From: Ancistrus triradiatus
Taxonomy: Eukaryota > Chordata > Actinopteri > Siluriformes > Loricariidae
Reading direction: 5' to 3'
NCBI GenBank assembly: GCA_025084515.1
Contig: JAJAGP010000093.1
Coordinates: forward strand, 477,001-541,000
Length of the DNA: 64,000 bases
The notes beneath the pieces were generated by a model. It was not told where the DNA came from, did not search any database, and worked only from the letters and a program-made list of their open reading frames with translations. Each line of letters opens with the position of its first letter. Within the stretch, counting starts at the first letter, position 1. Made by a program: the position numbers and the translations under genes. Positions 21,991 to 34,056 of this stretch are shown piece by piece.

Positions 21991-22870
21991 GTGCATACAA
22001 TTGGAATCGCACAAATATTGTTAGTGCACAGTAAGTTAACCACATTACATTAGGTTTGCCTTTAAACTATTGCATGAATTTCACAATACAGATCAACAGC
22101 CCACAAATGCAACTACAAATGACAAGCAGCATGCATGGGAGAGCACAGCAATATTTTTCTATTTTTCATAGCTTACTTTTCTGTGTAACATATTCGAAAA
22201 TAATCCATGAATCCTACAAGTACAACCGTTCAGCAAAATAATAACCCGTTTCTTATGTACACAGTATGCCAGGGCAGCCAAAACATTAACTAAACACCAA
22301 ACTCACCAGTCCGGTAGGCTTCTTTGAAGATAAACTCCATACTCTGCACCTTAAATGACTTAAAATGGTTTGTTTCTTTTTAGCTAGACTTGGCAGAATT
22401 ATTGCTGAATTATTTGCAAGTCAAATTAGCACACATATAGACAGTGACGTTTATTTATGAATGGGGAATATGTAGCACCTTCTTCAGCATGGCCGAGAAG
22501 GGGTTAGACCGGTATGGGCCAGCCCTTGTAGTGAAAGCCACCATGCCGCCTGTGTAGTTCATTAAAGTCACATAATGGTCATATAACATCAAATATCAAG
22601 GTCAAGCTTGAGTAAGAGATAATACACACAGTATATCGAGAAAACCTGACACAATGAAGATGTGCAAGATGGACAGGACAGCATGCATACAAACAATTAT
22701 CTATATGAAAGAGGCAAATTAGAGTCAACCAATTAATGTAATAGCACATTCTTGGTTTTTACTATGTGAAACTGTCATACTGGTTCCAGTGTATTGACAT
22801 CAGTTTTGTCATGCATTGTAATAGTTTAAGAATAGTGTAACTGCAGTGCCATGAGAATTCATAAGGAATA
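21991..22870. other. Unassigned DNA
   Basis: No recognised repeat or exon. Confidence 0.45.
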
Positions 22871-22957
22871 CAGTGATATCTCGGTTCTCGACCACCTTGG
22901 AACTCATCAAATTCAGTTCTCCTGGAACGAATAACCATGAGAACCGAGGTACCACTG
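22871..22957. mobile_element. 87-bp micro-MITE of the Tigger-like family T1
   Basis: Consists almost only of terminal repeats: cagtgatatctcggttctcg at the left and gagaaccgaggtaccactg at the right, flanked by TA at 22869-22870 and 22958-22959. Confidence 0.8.
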
Positions 22958-23499
22958 TATGAAACTCTATTTATGATACCGAGGAAAAGTAATGCACATG
23001 TGTTTCTAATGATATATTTTTTAAATTTTGTTTTGTTTTGTAAACTGCATTTCTATGCCATTACTGACCTTGAAAGTTATTTCAAGCTACATGACCTGTA
23101 GCTCTGAGAAAAAGATCTGAAGTATAACCTGTATGTTATAATTAGAAATTTATCTGAGAAAGAGTGCAGTGTTTCTTTCAATCATAACAGTAATTATTTC
23201 CAGGTCGACTTTAGTAGACTTTTACTGTAGCCTAATCATATAAACACAGTAGAGCATATAATAATGGTCTTTGTGAATCCTGCAGAAGATTGTGTAGACC
23301 TATTATCACTATAATAACCTCTTGACAAATTGGATACAGAGAATGTGTGTTTTGAGTTGAAAGACTGATATGATCATGTACTCTGAACATATTCTTTGCT
23401 GATGGGAAGATGTGTCAAAACTGAATATCTCAGGTTTTCAGTATTACCTCTGGCCAGAAAGTCATTCAGAGCTGGATAAATACGTATTTGGGTGGTCAT
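22958..23499. other. Unassigned DNA
   Basis: AT-rich; no element recognised. Confidence 0.45.
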
Positions 23500-24650
23500 A
23501 GATAGAGGTGTTTACAAATCCTCCTGCAAAAAGGATGTTTAGAGAGCTTGAAATGTGCCTCAGCCAATTATTCTCCTCCTGTAGGCTGCTCCCGTTAGGG
23601 GTCAGCACAGTGGATCGTCCACCTCCCTCTCACCACTCCTCTGCATTATTTTCTGTGATACAAACCACCTCCACATCCTCTCTCACCACATGCATATACC
23701 TCCTCTGCTCTTCCTGCCTGGTGGCTTCATCCTCACCATCTTTTTCTGGATATATCCCTCATTACTCCTGTACATGACCATACTGACTCAATCTCACCTC
23801 TCTGACTTTGTCTCCAAACCACCTTTTCTATGTCTTGATGCATGCTCAATAATCCAGGTAAGAAAATCCCAGAAGTTGAATCTGTTCATCTGGACATATT
23901 TTCTTACCTGGATTATTGAGCAGATTCAACTTCTGGGGCACCTTTTCTATGCGTCCCTCACATGTACTATCCAAATCCAAATCCTGTTCATCCTAAACAC
24001 TACCAGTGAAAATCGCAGTATCTTCAACTCTTCAACCACTGCCTCCCATCCTTTAGTCAGCACCACCACCTCCAAGCCATAGCTGGTCTCACTACAGTCT
24101 GGTAAACTTTCCCTTTCACGCTTGCAGACACGCTTTTATCCCAAATCACTCCTGCCACTCTTTGCCACCCACACCACCCTGCCTGCACTCTCTTCTTCAC
24201 CTCTCTATCACACTCTCTTTTACTTTAAACTCAACCTCAAATATTTTAACACATCCAAATTTATCACCTCTACTCATTGTAAATGAACATTTTGCCATCC
24301 TCCTTCTCATCCATGCACATCTATCTTCTTTTCTAACTTTCATCATCCCTATCTGCAGTACATAACTCCACCTCTCCAGGCTTGCCACAAGCTGTTCCCT
24401 ACTCTCACCACAGATCACAATGTCATTTGTGAGCATCATAATCTATGTAGTTACCTGTCTGATCTTGTCCATCAACCTATCCATCATAATTGCAAACAAA
24501 AAAGGGCTCAGAGATGATCCTTGATGCAATCAACATTCCACCTTGAACCTGTCTCTCATTTCTACCACACACCACTCTGCTGTCATACTGTCCTCATACA
24601 TATCCTGCACCATCCTGACATACTTCTCTGTCACTCTCGACTTCCTCATA
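23500..24650 (-). mobile_element. RTE-type non-LTR retrotransposon fragment, minus strand
   Basis: 24197-24439 (minus) translates to TNDIVICGESREQLVASLER, which carries the place of the reverse-transcriptase catalytic box (normally FADDIVIC; here the first Asp is Asn). Downstream on the minus strand, towards 23560, come LINE C-terminal residues and the 3' end ctgacccctaacgggagcag. Multiple stops. A foreign 106-bp piece interrupts it at 23833-23938. Confidence 0.75.
23833..23938. mobile_element. Small unidentified insertion with 13-bp target-site duplication
   Basis: The RTE fragment carries caccttttctatg at both 23820-23832 and 23939-23951. The 106 bp between contain a 24-bp arm (23844-23867) and a 17-bp arm (23868-23884), each repeated as its reverse complement (23898-23921 and 23921-23937) in the order A-B-A'-B'. 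The family is unknown. Confidence 0.7.
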
Positions 24651-24656
24651 CAATAC

Positions 24657-25330
24657 TACATCAGAAAAAGTTGGGACAGTATGGAAAATACATATTTAAA
24701 AAATACAGGATTTCTTACATTTGCTTTGACTTTTATTTCATTGCAGACAGTATGAACCTGAGATATTTCATGTTTTTACTGGTCAACTTCATTTCATTTG
24801 TTAATAAACATCCATTCCTCCATTTCAGGCCTGCAACACATTCCAAAAAAGTTGGGACGGGGCAATTTAGAGCTAGTAATAAATTAAAAAACATGATAAA
24901 TAATGATATGATTTCAAACAGATGATGTCAACAGGTGATCGTTATCACAATTTGGTACAAAAGCAGTATCCACGAAAGGCTAGGTTTTCGATGAGCAAAG
25001 ATGGCCAGAGGATCTCCAGTTTGTCAACAAATGCGTGAAAAAATTATTTAAATGTTTAAAAACGATGTACCTCAAAGAAACATTGGAAGGCATTGGCATA
25101 TTTCTCCCTCTACAGTCCATAATATCATTAAAGATTCAAGGAATTGGGAGGAATTTCAGTGAGTAAAGGCCAACGGCGCAAGCTTAAGCTGAACGCCCAT
25201 GATGATCGATCCCTCCTGTATTTCAAACCACAGAAATAGCAAAGAGCTGTTGCACCATTGTGAAAGCTACAGTTAAAGATCATGGACATGCCTCTAGCCC
25301 TGTTTTGGTTATTATGGACTTCTGATTGGA
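24657..25330 (+). mobile_element. Tc1/mariner-superfamily relic ('aaaagttgggaca' type)
   Basis: catcagaaaaagttgggaca at 24659 and ccaaaaaagttgggacgggg near 24845 are terminal-type words. 25020-25190 translates to EKII-MFKNDVPQRNIGRHW and then ISPSTVHNIIKD, a Tc3-like helix-turn-helix of a transposase N-terminus. Catalytic part absent. Confidence 0.6.
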
Positions 25331-25685
25331 GTATGGGTAATTCTGTTGTTGAGTATTGGTCTAATCACAGTTGTGTGTCAATTGATTACAGATTTTGAGC
25401 GTTTGAGTTCACGACTTTAAATAATTGTGTTTGCTTAATGAGTCAAGTGCTTAGTTCATGATTTATATGGAAATTTGTATAAAAGGTTTTGCAAAATGCT
25501 GTTAGTGATTCTGAAAAATGTGTGCGTGCATGTGCAATTATCGGCTCATCTGTTAAATATGTGTATAAAAAAATTCACCATCTCACACTGGATAAGACAA
25601 ATCCAACCTATAAGTAAATATATAAGTTTAGTGTGAGAAAAAAAATCTCTCATCAAGAAATACTTGAGAACATACAATGCAAATA
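25331..25685. other. Unassigned DNA
   Basis: Nothing recognised. Confidence 0.45.
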
Positions 25686-27216
25686 CAGTGGTATGAAAAA
25701 GTTTGGGCACCCCTGATAATTTTCATGATTTTAGTTTATAAATCATTGGTTGTTCAGATCAGCAACTTGAGTTAAATATATCATATAGCAGATGAACACA
25801 GTGATATTTGAGAAGTGAAATGAAGTTTTAGGATTTACAGAAAGTGTGCAGTAATTATTCAAACAAAATTAGGCAGGTGCATAAATTTGGGCACCCCAGC
25901 AGAAAAATTACATCAATATTTAGTAGATCCTCATTTTGTAGAAATAACAGCCGCTAAACGCTTCCTACAGCTTCCAGTCTGGATTCTGGTTGAAGGTGCT
26001 TTGGACCATTCTTCTTTAGAAACATCTCCAGTTCAGTCATCTTTGATGGTTTCCAAGCATGGACAGCCCACATTTTCAGTAATATTCATGTCTGGGGACT
26101 GAGATGGCCATTCCAGAACGTTGTACTGGTTCCTCTGCATGAATGCCTTAGTAGATTATGAGCAGGGTTTGGGGTCGTTGGCCTCGGTGCAACTTTGTCA
26201 CTGATTCTTGAACATTGTTCTTAAGAATCTGGAGATATTAACTGGAATCCATGCGACCCTCAATTTTAACAAGATTCCTAGTACCTGCACTGGCCACACA
26301 GTCCCGCGGGCATTATGGAACCGCCACCAAATTTTACTGTGGGTAGCAAGTGTTTGTCTTGGGATGCTGTGTTCCTTTTCCGCTCCTTGTTATGTCCAAA
26401 TAACTCAATTTTAGTTTCATCAGTACACAGCACTTTATTCCAAAATGAAGCTGGATTGTCCAAATGTGCTGTAGCACACCTCAAGTGACCTTGTTTGTGG
26501 CGTGTCTGCAGAAAAGGCAGGCTTCTTCTGCATTACTCTCCCATACAGCCTCTCCTTGTGCAAAGTGCGCTGTATAGTTGAACGATGAACAGTGACACCA
26601 TCTGCAGCAAGATGAGGTTGTAGGTCTTTGGAGGGTTGGTTCTGTGGCTTGACTATGACTGTTCTCACCATCCTTCGCCTCTGCCTATCTGAGATTTTTC
26701 TTGATCTGCGACTTCGGGAGTTCCTTAACTAGAACTGTGCCTGTGGTCTTCCATTGCCCTACTATGTTCCTCACAGTGGAAACTGACAGCTGAAATCTCT
26801 GAGAGAACTTTTGTTGTTTTGAGGGCCCCCATGTTGCCACTCTTCAGAGAAGATGTAAAGAGGAGAAGAAAAACTTCCCAATGGCCACCTTAACCCTTTC
26901 TCATAGTTGGATTCACTTGTGTATGTAGATCAAGGGTCAATGAGCTTACAAAACAAATTTTGTGTTCCAATAATTAGTGCTAAAGGTATTCAAATGACAA
27001 GGGTGCCCAAATTTATGCACCTGCCTAATTTTGTTTGAATATTGAATTACTGCACACTTTCTGTAAAACCTATAAACTTAATTTCACTTCTCAAATATCA
27101 CGGTGTTCATCTGCTATATGATATATTTACCTGAAATTGCTGAGCTGGACAACCAATGATTTATAAAGAAAAATCATGAAAATTATCAGGGGTGCCCAAA
27201 CTTTTTCATACCACTG
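25686..27216 (-). mobile_element. Tc1 family C, full-length inactive copy (minus strand)
   Basis: 1531 bp with long terminal repeats (cagtggtatgaaaaagtttg at the left, caaactttttcataccactg at the right) flanked by TA at 25684-25685 and 27217-27218. Minus-strand remnants of the transposase include a start-of-paired-domain segment (MVRTVIVKPQNQPSKDLQPH, about 26671), TVHRSTIQRTLH, and the first catalytic Asp in CTDETKIELFGHN (about 26420). Frame breaks separate them and the second and third catalytic residues are not in any open frame. Confidence 0.92.
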
Positions 27217-28538
27217 TAGACTATAAAAATAGCTACTTATCTGAATATGCCCATATATATTTATACAAGAGACTAAGTGCTGTTTTGTTGGAATAGGAAG
27301 ATTTTACAAAGCAGGGGAGTCATCAGACTCTCTTTACCCAGGCACGTGCCCAAATAAAATGTTGCTGTGTCTCGCTTTCAGTCAGAGCCAGTTTCTTTCA
27401 GTTTTTCACATGGAGTAATGGACATCTGCAAATATGTAAAAGAAAGTCAGCCAGGCTGCATAAATTGCAATAATAGCTTATAGCTATATGTTTTGGCCAC
27501 TTTTAACCTACCAAACATACATATTAAACCACTAAAGCAAAGACATTCATTAAACTTGGAAATACATCAGTTATGTCAGCATAAACAAAATTAAGGCAAT
27601 TAATAAAAATTATTTAGTATTAATTTAAGTATTTTAGTATTTAATTGTTTAAATAATGCCCATTTTTGTGTTAAATCATTTAGTTTATTTAGTGTTTAAC
27701 AGGTGCATTTTAGTGTTTAACATGCACAGTTGTGACTCTATGACTGATTGGCAAGCAGAGGGTTACAGCTGTGGTACAGGGTACAGCTAATTCTGTGTGT
27801 GCTCCAGTACAACATGTAGTCTAGGAATGCCCTTGGTACAAAGTATTATATGTAGTGGTGACAATAGTTGTGGAACATATGGTTTTGTTTAAAACAGTTG
27901 TTATGTTTGTATGTTTATCATTTTTTTCTGCGTGAGATTAATCTAATTCATCAAAAGATGAATTTCTTATAAACATTCTTTTACTCATCTTTACCTGGGT
28001 AGCAATAATCGTCGAGACTGAACATATTGTTAACAGGTTTAAGAACACTGTCTGTCAGTTGCACAGTTAGTTCTGACCCTGCAATCTGATTGGCTGAGAG
28101 ACGTTTATCCCATGACATTATTGCCGATTATGGCACTCTGACCGATGCTTTATAAGTATTACTCCGCGGCATACACACGTGACCTAGCAATGACGCCCGC
28201 CCTAAAAAGCAGCCAAGTTATAAGGACACAAGTAATGAAAGAAATGAAAGCTATAATTAGTTTATAAAATATGTTGGTTTTGAAAACGATTTAAATTTGG
28301 AAGATGAAGCTATTAATGACCAACCTGAGCCAAAAGCGAAACAAAGTCAGTACTTTAAATCAAACGTCCCGGGCTCTTAATGGATTCACAGCTCGACTGA
28401 AGAGCAAGCAGACTGAAGATCAGTTTTAGTGATAAACCAATAGTTTTCTCTGTCCTCTTTATCTTAAAATCGAACAATAAATGGCCATAATGGAACTGTG
28501 GTATAATTGCAATCCTACACTCGAGGTTGCGCTTTAAT
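27217..28538. other. Unassigned DNA
   Basis: 28080-28145 (caatctgattggctgagaga, gccgattatggcactctgac) looks like the edge of a fish MITE-type repeat that may include the hairpin at 28539-28627. Otherwise nothing recognised. Confidence 0.35.
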
Positions 28539-28627
28539 GTGAGATATTGGCATGGGTGTTCTGATCTTCTGCATCTAGCCTGCAGCCTCAGGCCTGCGAC
28601 CGCAGCACACCCATGCCAATATCTCAC
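28539..28627. repeat. Perfect 21-bp inverted repeat, 47-nt loop
   Basis: Arm gtgagatattggcatgggtgt (28539-28559) is perfectly complementary to 28607-28627. The loop is GC-rich with its own cctgcagcctcagg-type symmetry. Probably an end-pairing relic of a fold-back repeat. Confidence 0.85.
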
Positions 28628-29319
28628 GGTTAAGCACTCCCTCTGGTGTATTATTGCTTAAGTATACCTTGCTCATAGAACCAGTTATAGTATGCAAGCA
28701 ACTGATAAAAACCATAAAATATACCAGTTGTTATATAATTTAATACACAATTAATACACTTATTTTTGGACAGTGAACAAGACTAGATCCTTAACTGCGG
28801 AAGCTGTAAATAAACTTCAGCTTTTATAACAGCACTTTGATTTTGTTTTTCCAGTCCAGTTTTCTAAAGGCTTGTATGGAAAGAACTCTGATCCCTCAGA
28901 CATTCCATATTTTTCAAAGTATTCAGACACACACTCAGCCGGTGTGATCAAACGGTTGCTCTAATTCCCATCATGCCAGTGGGAGGACTTCTAATGAGCA
29001 TGCTCAGAGAGGAAGCATTTCCTGCGGATGTGCACTGGCCATGATTTCTCATGTTCCGCTCCCTCCAAAGAGCTTCTGTCACACACATATCAGTCATGCT
29101 AGGTGCTGGAACTATTACCATGCTTTTCATCAAAACCTTTTGTAGAAGATGTTTTAATACATGTTGTGTGCGTGTGCAGATTAAAATCCCTGCATGCTCT
29201 CTAAGGATTAAAGAGCTTTTATTAACCTTTTTTAACTGCCAGGTTTTTTATTCCAGGCAAAAGCCTCCAGTTCCAGCACCTAAGCAACTGTTAAGGTTTA
29301 AATTCACCTTACATAAATA
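28628..29319. other. Unassigned DNA
   Basis: 28880-29130 is less AT-rich than its surroundings but has no recognised exon on either strand. Confidence 0.35.
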
Positions 29320-29480
29320 ATATTATCCAGAGAGGCTTACAACTAATACAAACTTAAAGTTCAAACAATGTGTGTGTGAATGAAGCTCCCAACAGTGGGT
29401 GTTGGGAATGCTGGGGCTTAAGCCCTAGAACTACTGGTCAGCTCTCCAGTACCTAAACCTCTGACCTACAGTCCTCATAG
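29320..29480 (-). repeat. V-SINE-like remnant, minus orientation, strongly diverged
   Basis: ttatccagagaggcttacaa at about 29321 is the conserved SINE 3' word. ctctccagtacctaaacctc near 29440 is the inverted head. Confidence 0.55.
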
Positions 29481-29896
29481 CATAGCACCGGCAAGACCAA
29501 CTGTACTTGGAGGCAGTTCTTTAGGAATGTGATCAGTTCAAACTGGCCTTAATAATGTATGATATTGTTAGTGTAGTTGACTTTTTTGACTGGCCCAGTT
29601 GTCTTTAAAATCAGTAGAAATGTGATTCATAGGAAATTGAGGAGAAGGAAAAATGGGAAAGCATTCTAAAATTAATGACAGAGAGATACACTGTATCCAG
29701 TATGTATTAGAACATTAAATACTAAAAGAGTAAGCAATGAAACACATAATGTGGTTTATTTATTTTTTCAGATCTCATATGTCAATTAAAGCCAACACAA
29801 GAACTAAAACTCAGCAGTTTTTATTGCAAATATTAATAATGGGATTACATTACAGTATTCCTTGAGCACAGTTGCAGGTTATCAAATTACAGGCCA
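29481..29896. other. Unassigned DNA
   Basis: AT-rich; nothing recognised. Confidence 0.45.
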
Positions 29897-30775
29897 GTGC
29901 CATTTAACGACCATCTGATCAACGTTCTTTCGCTTAAACAACTGAGGTCTTAATAATTATGACAAATTATAATAGGAAAGAAAAATCTGTCTTTTAACTC
30001 TATACGTTGCAGCAGTAAACAGCTGGTAAAATTAAAAACAAGGTTTAGCATGTGTGTTTTAAATGCCATAAATATTATTTATGTCATACTTTGATGATTT
30101 GTTTGAATATTTTTATATGTATTTGTTTTCATGAATATTCATTTTTCATGAACTTTGCATTAGCTACATGCATGAGTAGGAACTATGTCATGTTTGTGTT
30201 GCGCACAGGCAATTTAGGACGTGGACGCAAGCAGAGGTGTGAAATGGAAAAGTTTGTGCTATGCTTAACATTACATGCCCTGTGCCAATTTAGCCTACAT
30301 ATACCTAGAAGTGTCGAGCACAGGTCATTTGCAGTGGTCTCCTACTAGTAGCACTGTGCTGGATTTACCTACGTTAAGGTTTAAAATGTTTAAAGGGTGA
30401 TATTGCATTGTCTGATCTGGAAATTAGTGTTTATTCAACTGGACTCATTCCCTATTTGTTGTGTGCAGCCAACAAGGTATGCTTAATGATGTTTATGTTT
30501 CGTTGTGCGTGTTTATATTTTTCGTTCTACAGTGTGTGTTTGTTAATGTGTGCTTGCAACTAAAGAACCACAGTGCTGTGTATTTCCTGGAGGGAGTGAT
30601 ACGTGTAACAGTTTAGGATTTGGATGCTGTGTGGATGTTAGCATTCCCCTTGTGTTTTCAGTGGTATCTCTGATGCATGTATTTATCGTTTGCATGCAGT
30701 TTTCTGGAAATACCCATTATATTTACATTAGAGTAGCATAAAAAGACTATTTGACTATGGTAATGTCCAGTCAAT
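29897..30775 (+). repeat. Diverged non-coding duplicate, copy 1 (partner at 47070-47815)
   Basis: Colinear, same orientation as the partner. Shared words include tatgacaaattataatagga or close, ggtttagcatgtg, gtaggaact-cgtcatgt-tgtgtt, ctggatttacctac and tatatttacatta. The largest frame (30052-30348) is not preserved in the partner, so I do not call a gene. Confidence 0.7.
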
Positions 30776-31507
30776 GTCCAGTGGTTTTAAATCATTTTAG
30801 ACCCCATACCACCCATTATCACCAAAACCAAGGAAATCAAACCAGGTACTACAAATTTCACGGCACACAACCCATTGTGATCTTGATTTTTCCTCTGTCC
30901 CACTAAAGGTGAATCCCAAACTTGAGCTTGTGTCATACCATCTCATAGAGCTTTTTCAGAGCTTGATAATACTAAGTACCTGTGTCTAAATTAGCATTGG
31001 CTGATGCAAGGATGGGCGGTTAATTAACTTTATCTTCAACTAATTCAACAGGGTGTTTGATATACCAGTTTGGGCTCACAACTTTGATATAATAGTTGAT
31101 TTATTTGAGGCATTTTTCAGAAATCTGAAAAAGACTTACTCATAAAATCTCAGAAAATTCTAAATTTGGAAAGCGACGTAAACGTAACGAAGTACAGGTG
31201 GTATTTTTAGACACAAAAGACAAATTAATTTTATTAAAACAAAATTATGAGAAGTCTGAAACATGTAATTTACACATAAATTTTTTATTTTTAAGTACAG
31301 GTCATCTGTACCTAAAAAATCCTGCTCCTTCACATACCACAGTTTGAGAATCACTGCTCTAGGCTATTTTACAGTGATTTTACCACAGACAAGGATGTGA
31401 TTATGGAAGACATGTAGTGTCTGACATCTGTCAATGTGATTTTCTAAATTCAACACTGGTATAGTCTTTCCAAATGAAATGCTATTAGTAAAGAGATAAG
31501 AGAGACA
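30776..31507. other. Unassigned DNA
   Basis: No element or exon recognised. Confidence 0.45.
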
Positions 31508-31600
31508 GAATTACATTTACAGCCTTTAGCAGACGGTCTTACCCAGGTGGTTTAAGGGCCTTGTTTAAGGGCCTTGTTCAAGGACCCAACAGTAGCAGTT
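31508..31600 (-). repeat. V-SINE-like fragment, minus orientation
   Basis: ttacatttacagcctttagc, then agacggtcttacccaggtgg; contains a duplicated tttaagggccttgtt unit at about 31550-31580. Confidence 0.7.
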
Positions 31601-32512
31601 TTTGGCCATATGCACATATTTCCGTTACCCAATCTTTTTTTACTGGCCTGTTTGTGTATTAGGATTGGGCGATATGATGTTATTCCAGGACATCGCAGGA
31701 TTAAAAAATGGTAATGGTATTTAAAACTGGTGACTGACTGTGGGCTTCACCCACTGGATTTACCTGCTTAACGCACCACTAGATCAGTCAAATGACCTTA
31801 GACAAGAATGCTGTTATTGACACATAATGGTCACAAGATGGGGCCAAATACAAATACATTGGTTACAAGATCAAGATCAATCCAAAGTAGGCTATTGTAG
31901 TTCCAAATTTGTCCATCTCTGTGATATTAGTGCATAATATATTTGAAACAAGGACATTTTATTTTACAAAGAGGGAAGTGGGTCGAATATAACTGAAATT
32001 GAAACTGTTTTTAAATATTATAAACATGCTGTTCCATGACTTGTTTCCTCTCTTAACCATCATATCTTCACATAAGACTAATAAATTATATCATTTATAG
32101 CTTTCAATGTCTCAAAAATGCTATTGTGAATACAGTGATTTTAACAGCCCCACCTATGCCTTCACATCTCATTTAATTACCTGTGAAATGAGCTGAAAGA
32201 ATATTACATTGAATGTCATTACAATAATGCGCACCCCAAACCCCCACCCAATAGACTCTCATTAGTTTCGCTCATTTGAATTCCTTTCCTGGAACGATAA
32301 ATCATCATACCATGAGTAGCGTATTGTGTTATGCCTTGTTAACGCCTGCTATGCTTTGCCTGTTTTATGTAGAAAGTGGACAGTGAGAAATGTTTGTCAT
32401 TCTGATTGTTATTTTTTGTAATAAAACCCCCAGCTCAAGTACTGACTGTAAAAAATGCAGATAAAATATGAAACTAAAATAATAATAAGTAGTAGTAGTC
32501 ATAATATTATTA
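31601..32512. other. Unassigned DNA
   Basis: AT-rich; nothing recognised. Confidence 0.45.
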
Positions 32513-32564
32513 GTAATAATAATAATAATAATATAGCATACAATATTATTTATTTATATACATA

Positions 32565-32618
<54 letters not shown>

Positions 32619-32660
32619 CACACACATATATATATATAATGTGTGTGTGTGTATTTATAT
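32513..32660. repeat. Compound microsatellite (TAA)n, (TG)n, (TA)n
   Basis: Short TAA tract, about 22 TG units from 32567, then alternating TA/CA/TG tracts forming a Z-DNA-prone and partly self-complementary block. Confidence 0.95.
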
Positions 32661-32964
32661 ATATGACTACAATTGAAGTATCAATATAAAATGGCCATTG
32701 ATGCTGATAGTGATGTTAAATAAACTAAATAAACAAACTAAAAGTAAAGTAATACTAATAGTATGAATCTGGCTTAATCATATTGCAGTAATTTATTGAT
32801 AGAACTATTAAAACTTTTAAAACTGTGAAACTCAATAATCAGTATCACCAACCAACTTGTTCAATGAATGAGTTGTATTTTGATGAGCAGTGTCTCGTTT
32901 GTGTATTAGATGTAGATTTGGGTATAATTATTAAAACTTCATTGAGTCTTTGTGCACTACACTG
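32661..32964. other. Unassigned DNA
   Basis: AT-rich; nothing recognised. Confidence 0.45.
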
Positions 32965-33092
32965 ATACACACTTACAATCAAGATAAAAGCCTTTCACAA
33001 GAGCCTACCAACAATGGTTTGACAGCTGAGACTTGAACTCATACCCTCCTGATCCATAGTTACAGCCTTAGCCACTTAACCACCAGTGCCCC
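32965..33092 (-). repeat. SINE fragment, minus orientation
   Basis: gacttgaactcataccctcc and ttagccacttaaccaccagt are an inverted tRNA-like head. Confidence 0.6.
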
Positions 33093-34056
33093 ATTGTATA
33101 GGTATTGACTTTGATTTGATTGTGTCTCACCTCATTAGTTTATGGTCATTGAGCCTAATAATCCTTAACACCAGGATTCGATTCTAGACCTGCTTTAAAT
33201 CCAGCAAAAAATCATAATGTGACCCTATTCTGTTCTGTACACCACATCAAGCTTGAACCAAAGCTAAAGTGAATCTCCTGATGCAGAGCAGAGTGACAGG
33301 TAATTTCATTAAAAGAGAGAGGTGGGAGAGAGATTGATTTTGGTAGACAGGGCTCAGTGAGAGGCCTCTCTCTGAAGAAGCTCCCTTGGCAGAGTCCTTG
33401 GCATAAGTCTCTATCTCCAAAGAGACAGCACACTCTTAGCAGCTTGAAATTAAAGCCCCTTCTCCTCCCTCTTTTCTCACAATCCTGATCCCTTAGCTTT
33501 TCAGCTTTGCCCTCACCCACTGCTTTGCTTTCTTTATTTTCTCCAACCCCTGCTACCTCGCCTTCTATCCTCCTCCTCATAGTCCTCTGCTCCCTTTTTC
33601 GCTTTCTGATTCATACTCGATCTCTCTCTCATTCTGCTGTGGCATATTGCCAAACATCGTGGACATTTTCTGACACTTCACACACCTCATATATATTCAC
33701 AACTGTGAATTCACAGTTCTGCCACAGATCATTATCACCTCCTTCTCTTTCATCTCTTTCACCTCTCTATTTCATCACATTTATAGTTTATGTTCCTTTT
33801 TGTTACATTTTTAAACACCCTTCCACTTTTTAACTATGTCCGTATTCGTTCTCTCTTCTTAATTTCCAAATGTTTTTTGAAATTGCACACTTCAGATCAG
33901 GGCATACATGTGGAAAAAGGGAGACTTATAATCTTAGAACAGAATCTGAAGCTCAGAGAATCTTCAGGAGACCTAAGATCATCTCAGATCAGCACATGCA
34001 AAGAAAAAACACTCTATATGGTGCAACATGGAGAAACAGACCCACTCTATGAACTA
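33093..34056. other. Unassigned DNA with a pyrimidine-rich stretch
   Basis: 33440-33640 is C/T-rich on the plus strand and gives open but non-homologous frames on both strands. No gene called. Confidence 0.4.

Noticed and set aside
28539..28627. Confident microRNA precursor
   Set aside because: The pairing is perfect but the loop is long and nothing shows processing; more likely repeat-derived.
30052..30348. 98-codon gene in the duplicate segment
   Set aside because: The frame is not preserved in the partner at 47 kb, so selection on protein is unlikely.
32455..32676. Val/Cys-repeat reading frame
   Set aside because: Produced by the (TG)n tract.
33507..33833. Ser/Thr/Leu-rich plus-strand frame
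   Set aside because: Low-complexity pyrimidine-rich DNA with no domain and no splice support.
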